Assembly: GCA_963807305.1 (NCBI GenBank)
Contig: CAWEBN010000002.1
Coordinates: 1 to 64,000 of the forward strand
DNA from: JAOPZW01 sp963807305
Lineage (GTDB): Bacteria; Actinomycetota; Thermoleophilia; Solirubrobacterales; Solirubrobacteraceae
Length of the DNA stretch: 64,000 nt
Direction: 5' to 3'
A program made the position numbers and the translations under genes. The notes under the pieces are model-generated. The model was not told the DNA's origin. It saw only the letters and a program-made list of their open reading frames with translations, and made no database searches. Below are positions 39,771-47,698 of this stretch, piece by piece (the first letter of the stretch is position 1; each line of letters opens with the position of its first letter).

Positions 39771-40553
39771 ATGAGCTCGAGCACCTTCGTCACCGAGCCG
39801 GTGCCGAGCGCGGCACCGGCGCAGGCACAGACCGCCGTGGTCAGCGGCCACGATCTCGTCAAGCGCTTCGGCGTGGGAACGTCGGCCGTCGACGCCCTCC
39901 GAGGCGTCGACGTGGCGTTCGCGCCGGGCAGCTTTACGGCCATCATGGGCCCATCGGGCTCGGGCAAGTCGACCCTGCTGCACATCCTCGCCGGGCTCGA
40001 CCGGCCGACCGACGGGTGGGTCGAGATCGACGGCACGCGCCTCGACGGCCTCAACGACCGCGACCTCACGCTGTTGCGGCGTCGCTCGGTCGGCTTCGTC
40101 TTCCAGGCCTACAACCTGCTTCCGGTCCTGACCGCCGAGGAGAACATCACGCTGCCGCTGCGCATCGGTGGCCGGCGCCCTGACCGCGAGTGGCTCGAGA
40201 CGCTCATCGACGCGGTCGGGCTCGGCGACCGTCGCACGCACCGCCCGGCCGAGATGTCCGGGGGCCAGCAGCAGCGCGTGGCCGTGGCGCGCGCCCTCGT
40301 CACGCGGCCCGCCGTCGTCTTCGGCGACGAGCCGACGGGCAACCTCGACTCGAAGTCCGGCCGCGAGATCCTCGGGCTGCTGCGTCGCGCCGTGGACGAC
40401 TTCGGCCAGACCATCGTCATGGTCACGCACGATCCCTCGGCAGCCACGATCGCCGATCGCGTCCTCTTCCTGGCCGACGGCGCCATCGCCGGCCTCGAGG
40501 AGCACCCGACGATCGACGACATCCTCGACCACCTGCGAGCGCCCGAGCCATGA
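39771..40553 (+). CDS. ABC transporter ATP-binding protein (MacB/LolD type)
   Basis: ATG 39771 is preferred to an earlier in-frame codon at 39726. The 260 residues contain Walker A GPSGSGKSTLLHIL, the signature MSGGQQQRVAVARAL, Walker B VVFGDEPTGNLDSK and the switch His in VMVTHD. The LolD/MacB type pairs with a FtsX-like permease, which is the next gene, overlapping by 4 bp. Such pairs export peptides, lipoproteins or drugs or drive cell-wall hydrolases rather than importing. Confidence 0.93.
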   Translation: MSSSTFVTEPVPSAAPAQAQTAVVSGHDLVKRFGVGTSAVDALRGVDVAFAPGSFTAIMGPSGSGKSTLLHILAGLDRPTDGWVEIDGTRLDGLNDRDLTLLRRRSVGFVFQAYNLLPVLTAEENITLPLRIGGRRPDREWLETLIDAVGLGDRRTHRPAEMSGGQQQRVAVARALVTRPAVVFGDEPTGNLDSKSGREILGLLRRAVDDFGQTIVMVTHDPSAATIADRVLFLADGAIAGLEEHPTIDDILDHLRAPEP

Positions 40554-43107
40554 TCGCCGTCGCCCTCCGCAGCATGGCCCAGCGCAAGCTGCGCTCGGCG
40601 CTGACCGCCGTGGCCATCCTGCTCGGAGTGGCGATGATCGCCGGGACGTACGTCCAGACCGATCAGATCCGGACGGCGATGAACGACATCACGCGCACCG
40701 CCAACTCCGGCGTCGACGCCCAGATGTCCCCCCGCAAGGCCTTCACCAGCACCTTCGGCGCCAACGACCTGATCGACCAGCGCACCGTCGTGCGCGCCGT
40801 CGCACGTGGCCGGTGCAGCCGACGTCCAGGGCGAGCTCTTCCAGACGGGCTCGCTCGTCGTCGGAGGCAAGGCGGTCGAGCCGAAGTTCGCGCCGGCGAT
40901 CGTCGTCTCCGCGATGCGCGAGCCCTTCGATCCGCTGCGCCACGTCTCCGGGCGGCTGCCCGGGCAGCGCGGCGAGGTGCTGGTCAATCGCAAGCTGGCC
41001 GAGGACGAGCACCTCTCGATCGGACAGCGGGTCGGCGTGACGACGCGGACCGGCATCAAGCACGTGCGGCTGGTCGGCATCGCGGATTACGGCAACGTGG
41101 CCTCGATCGGCGGCGCGACCCTCATCGTCGCCCCGATGGCAGACGTCCAGTCCTGGTACGGCCTCGAGGGCAAGGTCTCGCGGGTCGTGGCCTCGGCGGC
41201 GCCCGGCGTCACGCCGACCGAGCTCGTGGCGCGCCTGCGCCAGGCCCTTCCGCGCAGCCTCGAGATCAAGACCGGGGAGCAGACCGCCGCCGACGACGCC
41301 AAGCAGGCCAACGACAGCATCGGGAGCTTCCTCACGCCGGCGCTGCTGGCCTTCTCCGGCGCGGCCCTGCTCGTCGGCGCCTTCATCATCTTCAACACCT
41401 TCTCGATCTCCGTCGCCCAGCGCCGTCGCGAGTTCGCGCTCCTGCGCTCCATGGGCGCGACGCGGCGGCAGGTGCTCTTCGCCGTCGCCGCCGAGGCCCT
41501 CGTGCTCGGCGTCAGCGCATCCGTCCTGGGCCTGCTCTGCGGCCTGGGCTTCGCGTAGCGGGCTCGGCGCGCTCTTCGACGCAGCCGGGTGGGGTATCCC
41601 GCGCGGGGGCATGCAGCTCGCAGGGCGGACGATCGTCATCGGCCTGTCCGTGGGCATCGGTGTCACCCTCGTCGCCGCCCTGATCCCAGCCGTGCGCGCC
41701 ACCCGGGTGCCGCCGGTGGCGGCCATGCGCGACGAGGCGCTGGCCGAGGCGCCGCCCTCCAGCCGGCGGCGGCGGATCGTCACCGGGCTGGTGGGCCTCG
41801 CAGGGCTCGCACTCCTGGTCCAGGGCCTGTTCGGGAACGGCCCGGCCAGCAGCCGGATGACCGCGATGGGGCTCGGCTCGCTGCTCGTGTTCGTCGGCGT
41901 CGCGCTGAGCGCTCGCTATGTCGTGCGCCCGCTGGCGGCGGTCGTCGGCTGGCCGCTGCAGCGCCTCGGGCACGCGACCGGAGAGCTTGCGCGCGAGAAC
42001 GCCACGCGCAATCCGGCGCGGACCGCGGTCACGGCGGCGGCGCTCATGGTCGGCCTCGCGCTCGTGGTCTTCGTCTCCGTCTTCGCGGCGGGCCTCAAGG
42101 ACTCGATCGACGGGGCGATCGCAGACCGCGCCAAGGCCGACCTGGTGGTCACCAGCGACACCGTGGCGCCGCTCTCGCGCGCTGCCGGGCCCCTCATCGA
42201 TCGGGTGCCGACGGTCGTGGCCACCGCGCCGCAGTACCTCGACCAGGTCCAGGTCAACGGGCGCAAGGTCGACACCGTCACCGATCAGCTCAACGGCATC
42301 GACCCGCTGGCGCTGCGCGACGCCTACCGCTTTCACTGGCTGAAGGGCTCGGACGCCGACCTGCAGCGCGTCGTCGGTGGCGCCGCCATCATCGAGGAGC
42401 AGTTCGCCAAGCTGCACGGCATTACGGTGGGCCATCGCTTCCGCGTCACCGGGCCCACCGGCCACACGGCCACGCTCACGGCGATCGCCGAGTATCGCGA
42501 CCCGCAGCTCATGCAGGGCGTGATGGTCGACGTCCCGCAGTTCCGGGCCCTCTCGTCGCTGCGCGACCCGCTGTCGTACTTCGTGACCTTGGTACCCGGT
42601 ACGGACACCGCGGCCGGCCAGCGTCAGGTCAAGGCTGCGCTCGTCCAGTTCCCGTCGGCCAAGGTGCGCACCAGCGCGCAGTACAGCGATTACATCGGCG
42701 CCCAGCTCGACCAGATCGTCTACCTGCTCTACGCGCTGCTGGCCATGAGCATCGTCATCTCGATGTTCGGCATCGCCAACAGCCTGTTCCTCTCCATCCA
42801 CGAGCGCACGCGTGAGCTCGGCATGCTGCGCGCGATCGGCGCCACCGCCGCGCAGGTGCGCCGCATGATCCGCTACGAGAGCGTCATCACGTCGCTCATC
42901 GGCGGCGTCCTCGGCACCGCGATCGGGATCCTCTTCGCGTGGCTCACGACGTTCGCGGTCAAGGACCTCGGCGTCGGCTTCAGCATCCCGGTGGGCCAAC
43001 TGCTGGTCTTCCTCGTGCTCGCCGTCGTCGTCGGGGTCCTGGGCGCCGTTGCGCCCGCGCGCCGCGCGGCGCGCCTGCAGATCCTGGACGCGGTGCGCAG
43101 CGAGTGA
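40550..43107 (+). CDS. ABC transporter permease, FtsX/MacB family (two apparent frameshifts)
   Basis: MIAVALRSMAQRKLRSALTA starts an approximately 850-residue permease. It has an N-terminal helix, a periplasmic domain, helices with PALLAFSGAALLVGAFIIFNTF and AQRRREFALLRSMGATRRQV, a middle helix pair, a second periplasmic domain (VTSDTVAPLSRAAGPLI), and a second FtsX core with AMSIVISMFGIANSLFLSIHERTRELGMLRAIGATAAQVRRM. Breaks occur near 40805 and 41557. It overlaps the ATPase gene at its start codon. Confidence 0.87.
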
Positions 43108-43115
43108 CGCCGGAG

Positions 43116-44312
43116 TCAGCGCGTGGCGGTGCGGGCGTCGACCGACACGCGAAGGCAATCGGCGTCGGGACGGATCTCAGGGGTACGCGGCGCGCCGGCG
43201 CGTATGGCCAGATAGGGCGAGAGGTGGCGGCCGGCGATCTTGCTCGGCGGCCACCACAGCGAGAAGGAGCGCGGCTCCGACGGCGCGGCGGCGCTGTCCG
43301 CCAGCCGCGCCTGGAGGTAGGCGGGGTCCGAGTCGGTGAAGAGGACCCCCTGGATGACGGGGTCGAACGGGCGTGGCACGATCGGCAGGCCGAGCTCGGC
43401 GAGCATCGCCTCGGCCGCCGCGTCGGCCTGCTGCGATGCGAGGCCGCCGTGCTTGACCGGGAAGTTCGTCACGTCGCCGGCGGCGTACACGTGAGGCAGG
43501 CCGATGACGCGGGCGTGCTCGTCGATCGCGATGAAGTCCTCCTCGTCGCGCGGGACGCCCTCGATGCGCCGCCCGAGCACCCGTGGCAGCGCGACGACGC
43601 GGTCGGCGGGCAGACGGCGCCCATCGCTGAGCTCGAGCGACCCGGCGGGCGCCGCCACCGCGCTGGCGGACGTGAGCACCTCGATGCCGTGGCGCGCCAT
43701 GAGGTCCGCGGCGAAGTCGCTTGCGGCGGGGCCGAAGAGCGACAGCGGCGCGTTCTCGGGGGTCGCGAGCAGGACCTCGGTGGCGGCGCCGCGGCTGCGC
43801 AGCTCGGCGGCGCTCAGCAGGGCGAGCTCGTAGAGGGGCAGCGGCCAGGAGGAGCCCTCCGGAGCCGCGAAGGCGATCCTCGGCGGCTGCGCGGCGAGCA
43901 GTTCGCGGATCGCCTGGCCCTCGCCGGCGCCGCGGAAGGTCAGGGCGCCGTGCACGGCGTCTGCGGCGTGTCCGCCGGTCGCGACGAGCAGCACGTCGTA
44001 GGGAATCTCGTCGCCGGCGCCGGTGACCGCCACCCGGGAGCGGGGGGCGACCGCGGTCAGCGCGTCGTGGACGACGGTGACGTCCTGGTCCGCCGCGAAG
44101 GTCGCGAGGGCGATGCTCCACCGCGAGATCCCCCGGAACGGCTGCAGGACCGACAGCGGGCGGTAGTCGAAGCGCTGCGCGGGGCTGAGCAGCGTGATGT
44201 CCAGGTCGGCGGCGCTCAGGCGCTCGCGCAGGGCCAGACAGGCCTCCAGCGCGGCGACGCCGCCCCCGGCGATCACGACGCGTGGATTGTCGGTGGCCGG
44301 TGGGAGCGGCAT
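43116..44312 (-). CDS. NAD(P)/FAD-dependent oxidoreductase, paralogue 4 (intact)
   Basis: ATG 44312 (MPLPPATDNPRVVIAGGG) gives 398 residues: the N-terminal FAD loop VVIAGGGVAALEACLAL, RFDYRPLSVLQPF, LPLYELALLSAAEL, HVYAAGDVTNFPVKHGGLASQQAD and the family block SLWWPPSKIAGRHLSPYLAI. It is uninterrupted, unlike paralogues 2 and 3, and may be the functional representative. It diverges from a USP-sensor kinase pair with a shared dyad exactly between. No cysteine pair of a disulfide reductase is apparent; the substrate is unknown. Confidence 0.87.
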   Translation of the reverse strand: MPLPPATDNPRVVIAGGGVAALEACLALRERLSAADLDITLLSPAQRFDYRPLSVLQPFRGISRWSIALATFAADQDVTVVHDALTAVAPRSRVAVTGAGDEIPYDVLLVATGGHAADAVHGALTFRGAGEGQAIRELLAAQPPRIAFAAPEGSSWPLPLYELALLSAAELRSRGAATEVLLATPENAPLSLFGPAASDFAADLMARHGIEVLTSASAVAAPAGSLELSDGRRLPADRVVALPRVLGRRIEGVPRDEEDFIAIDEHARVIGLPHVYAAGDVTNFPVKHGGLASQQADAAAEAMLAELGLPIVPRPFDPVIQGVLFTDSDPAYLQARLADSAAAPSEPRSFSLWWPPSKIAGRHLSPYLAIRAGAPRTPEIRPDADCLRVSVDARTATR

Positions 44313-44368
44313 GACGACATGTTCGGCGCCGGCGCCACCCGCTCCATCGGTGCTGGCACGCGAGATGG

Positions 44369-44385
44369 CTGCGGCTTTGCCACAG
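44369..44385. promoter_or_regulatory. Candidate regulon dyad between oxidoreductase 4 and USP-devS
   Basis: CTGCGGCTTTGCCACAG, 57 bp from the oxidoreductase ATG and 57 bp from the USP ATG. One mismatch in the TGCGG/CCGCA dyad. It could serve both divergent promoters. Confidence 0.5.
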
Positions 44386-44442
44386 TCGCGTCGGCATGCG
44401 CTCACGGATGGCGGCCGAGACGGCCAGACCTACCGTGAGGGA

Positions 44443-45213
44443 ATGTTCGCCTCCGTCCTCGTCGCCCTCGCCGGTCACACCGAAGGCCGTGACGCCCTCG
44501 TCCTCGCGGCGCAGCTGGCAGACGACGACGCGACGATCGTCGTGGCGCACGTCATGGCGACCTCGGCGGCCCCATTGACCGGCGGCACCGAGGCGGCCGC
44601 TCGCCGCCGCTCCCACCTGCGCGACGCCGGCGAGGAGGTGTACGCCACGCTGGGCCCGGATCCGCGCGTGCGCTACCTGCCGCTCTCCGGCATGCCCTTC
44701 GCCGACGCTGTCGAGGCGCTGGCGCGCCGCGAGCGACCCGACGCGATCGTCGTCGGCCAGAACCTGCTCGGCGGCGAGCCCGGTGTCGCGGGGCTGGTCG
44801 CCGGCGCGCCGTGCCCGATCGTGGTGGCGCCGTACGGACACCGCTTCGTCCGGACGTTCGCGCCGGCCCGCATCACCGTCGCGTGCGGACCGCCCGGGCC
44901 GACCGACGACGCGGTCGCGCTCGCCTCTGCGCTCGCCGAGCGTGCGGGCGCCGCTATGCGGCTCATCGCCAACGGCGACGAAGCGGTCGCGGAGGCGATA
45001 CTGGCCCACGCCCAGGGCCTGGCGCCCGCGGCCGCCGCGACGCGCGTCGCGGGCTGCGGCGCCGGCGCGCTGGTGGCCCAGACGCGCGGGGACGTGGACG
45101 TGCTGGTCGTCGCCGGCCGCGACGACGAGATCCTGCGCCAGGCGGCCTGCCCGGTGCTGGTGGTCCCGGTCGCTCCGCGCGCAGCCCAGGTCGCCGCGCA
45201 GACCCGACGGTAA
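44443..45213 (+). CDS. Universal stress protein (tandem USP-like)
   Basis: ATG 44443 (GTGAGGGA before it) yields 256 residues, MFASVLVALAGHTEGRDAL at the front and RITVACGPPGPTDDAVAL opening the second half. The first half keeps an ATP-loop-like stretch (VVGQNLLGGEPGVAGLV, followed by GAPCPIVVAP); the second ends AACPVLVVPV. It is 14 bp ahead of the DevS-like kinase, so both share a transcript. In mycobacteria a USP gene (Rv3134c) likewise precedes devR-devS. Confidence 0.85.
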   Translation: MFASVLVALAGHTEGRDALVLAAQLADDDATIVVAHVMATSAAPLTGGTEAAARRRSHLRDAGEEVYATLGPDPRVRYLPLSGMPFADAVEALARRERPDAIVVGQNLLGGEPGVAGLVAGAPCPIVVAPYGHRFVRTFAPARITVACGPPGPTDDAVALASALAERAGAAMRLIANGDEAVAEAILAHAQGLAPAAAATRVAGCGAGALVAQTRGDVDVLVVAGRDDEILRQAACPVLVVPVAPRAAQVAAQTRR

Positions 45214-45227
45214 GCTCGCCTACGAGC

Positions 45228-46897
45228 ATGGCCCCTCTCGACGGCCTGGACGAGCATCGGCTCGCGCGCCTCATCGACGCCGGGCGCGGCCTCATGTCCG
45301 AGCTCGACCTCGAGACGGTGCTCGACCGGCTCCTGCAGACCGCCGCCGACCTCACGGGGGCGCGCTACGTCGCGCTGGGCGTCCTCGACGAGGGACGCCG
45401 CGAGCTCGCCCGCTTCCTCACGCGCGGCATCGACGAGGACACCCACCGCGCCATCGGCGACCTGCCGCGCGGGCGCGGCATCCTCGGCGTGCTCATCGAC
45501 GACCCGCGCCCGCTGCGCCTCGACGACGTCGGCGACCATCCGCGCTCCTACGGCTTCCCGCCCGGGCATCCTCCGATGCGGTCCTTCCTCGGCGTCCCGA
45601 TCCTCATCCGGGGCGAAGCGTGGGGGAACCTCTACCTGACCGAGAAGGCCGGCGGCGAGCCGTTCGCGCTCGACGACGAGGAGGCCGTCATCGTCCTCGC
45701 CGACTGGGCGGCGATCGCGATCGAGAACGCCGGGCTCTATCGCGAAGTGACCGTCCGCCGCGAGGAGCTCGAGCGCGCCGTGCGCGGGCTGCAGGCGACC
45801 GCGGCCATCGCCCGCGCCATCGGAGGCGAGACGGAGCTCGATCGCATCCTCGAGCTCGTGGTCAAGCGCGGGCGGGCGCTGATGGAGGCCCACGACGTCC
45901 TCATCATGCTGCGCGAGGGCGACGAGCTGGTGATCGCCGCCGGTGCGGGCCACGTGCAGATCGCCAATACGGCGCGGCTGCCGCTGGCGGGGTCGACGGC
46001 GGGCCAGGTGCTGGCCGAAGGCCGCTCCCGACGCATCGCCGACGCGGCCCGCGAGCTCCTGATCCCGCCCGATCAGCTCGGGCTCGACCACGCCTCGACC
46101 GCGCTCCTGGTCCCGCTCGTGTACCGCGGCCAGAGCCTCGGCGTGCTCGCGGCCTTCGACCGACTCGACGGGGACGGCGCCTTCACCCGCGACGACGAGC
46201 AGCTGCTGGAGGCCTTCGCTGCACAGGCGGCGACGGCCGTGGCCACGGCCAAGTCGGTCGAGGCCGACCGCCGGCGCCGCTCGCTCGCGGCGACCGAGGC
46301 CGAGCGCCACCGCTGGGCGCGCGAGCTGCACGACGAGACGCTGCAGGCGCTCGGCGGCCTGAAGGTGCTCCTGTCGAGCGCGACGCAGACTCGACGACGC
46401 CGACGCCATGCGCGCAGCCATGCGCGAGGCGACGCAGCAGCTGACCGGCGACATCGAGTCGCTGCGTGCGCTCATCGCCGAGCTGCGCCCGCCGGCCCTC
46501 GATCAGCTCGGACTGGCGCCCGCGCTCGCGTCCCTGGCGCAGCGCACGGGAGCGGGGAACGACGTCGAGGTCCGCGCGGACGTCGAGCTGCCCGAGGACA
46601 GTCGCCTGGCGCCCGAGGTCGAGACGACCGTCTATCGCGTGGTCCAGGAGTCGCTCACCAACGTCGTCAAGCACGCCCACGCCTCCTCGGTCGACATCGA
46701 CGGTCCGCTGCGCGGGCGACGCGGTGGAGGTGTCCGTGGCCGATGACGGCGTCGGCTTCGACACCGAGGCCACGCCAGGGGACGGCTTCGGACTGGCCGG
46801 CATGCGCGAGCGTGTCGAGCTCGCCGGCGGGGAGCTCAGCGTGCTGCGCGGCGCCGACGCCGGAACGGTCATCCGGGCGCGGCTCCCACTCGTCTGA
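45228..46897 (+). CDS. DevS/DosS-like sensor kinase, two GAF domains (two apparent frameshifts)
   Basis: From MAPLDGLDEHRLARLIDAGR there are two GAF domains (about 25-165 and 185-350) and an HPK7-type kinase. GAF-A has HPRSYGFPPGHPPMRSFLGV and WGNLYLTEKAGG; His114 and Tyr136 correspond to His149 (heme ligand) and Tyr171 (distal residue) of mycobacterial DosS. The kinase box is RHRWARELHDETLQALGG. Shifts near 46390 and 46715 precede VVQESLTNVVKHAHASS and DDGVGFDTEA. It probably senses O2, NO, CO or redox state and phosphorylates the adjacent convergent LuxR regulator. Confidence 0.88.
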
Positions 46898-46903
46898 GCG
46901 GAA

Positions 46904-47557
46904 CTACCCCGCTTTGACGAAGCCGTGGTCGAGCGCGTAGCGCACGAGCTCGGCGCGGGTGGAGCGGTTGAGCTTCTGCTGGATGTGGGCGCGATGCGAT
47001 TCGACGGTACGCACCGAGAGGAAGAGCTCTTGGGCGATCTCGGCGTTGGTGTGGCCCAGGGCGATGAGCCGCAGGACCTCGACCTCGCGCTCGGTGAGGT
47101 CGTCCGGCGGCCCCGAAGGCTCCGGCGGCGCCGCTGCGAGCACCGCACCCAGGCGCGGATTGAGGTACGTGCCGCCCTCGGCCACCCGCCGCACGGCGTC
47201 GACGAGCTCGTCGTCGGCGGCCTCCTTGAGCACGTAGCCCGCCGCGCCCGCACGCAGCGCCCGCCGCGCGAACTCCGGGTCCTCCTGCATGGTGAGGATG
47301 ACGACGTGCGTGTTGGGCGACACCTCCTGCACGCGGGGGATGGCGTCGAGCGAGCTGAGCTCGCCGGGCATGTTGAGGTCGAGCACGAGGATCGTCGGCT
47401 TGTGCCCGAGCACCGTCCGCAGGGCCGATTCGGCGTCGCCGGCCTCAGAGACGACCTCGAAGCCGCCGGCGCGCTCGAGCACCATGCGCAGCCCGGAGCG
47501 CACGACGGCGTGATCGTCGGCCAGGACGATGGTGATCGGCTCTGGTTCGGTCGCCAT
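46904..47557 (-). CDS. DevR/NarL-family response regulator
   Basis: The 217 residues have an intact receiver (VLADDHAVVRSGLRMVLERA; phosphoacceptor Asp60 in LVLDLNMPGE; Lys111 in GYVLKEA) and a LuxR-type HTH (LTEREVEVLRLIALGHTNAEIAQELFLSVRTVESHRAHI). It is tail to tail with the GAF kinase (6-bp gap) and likely its partner. A candidate dyad is 67-82 bp before its start, so it may regulate itself, as DosR does. I propose it as the regulator binding the dyads of this window. Confidence 0.9.
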   Translation of the reverse strand: MATEPEPITIVLADDHAVVRSGLRMVLERAGGFEVVSEAGDAESALRTVLGHKPTILVLDLNMPGELSSLDAIPRVQEVSPNTHVVILTMQEDPEFARRALRAGAAGYVLKEAADDELVDAVRRVAEGGTYLNPRLGAVLAAAPPEPSGPPDDLTEREVEVLRLIALGHTNAEIAQELFLSVRTVESHRAHIQQKLNRSTRAELVRYALDHGFVKAG

Positions 47558-47623
47558 GGCGCCACGATCTCATATACGGATTCCCCGGGGAGAGCGCCTG
47601 CGGGCGCAGCTCCTGGGCGCTCA

Positions 47624-47639
47624 GGTCGGCTAACTACGG
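47624..47639. promoter_or_regulatory. Candidate regulon dyad between devR-like gene and MgtA-type ATPase
   Basis: Plus-strand GGTCGGCTAACTACGG, 67-82 bp upstream of the regulator ATG and 60-75 bp before the ATPase GTG, so it may act on both. Confidence 0.45.
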
Positions 47640-47698
47640 AGCGCGACCGGGAAGTGGGCGGATGGCGCAGCACCCGGAGCCCGACACAGTGGGGAGGA

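Noticed and set aside
41512..43158. 548-residue minus frame opposite the permease
   Set aside because: Acidic/His/Arg-rich shadow of the FtsX-type permease without a domain; no ribosome site.
46898..46910. GGAACTACCCCGC as another regulon dyad
   Set aside because: It lies between two convergent stop codons with no promoter downstream, so a regulatory role is unlikely.
46925..47698. N-terminal extension of the MgtA-type ATPase frame
   Set aside because: It is antisense to the DevR-like regulator and has no ATPase-like sequence; the gene starts near 47699.
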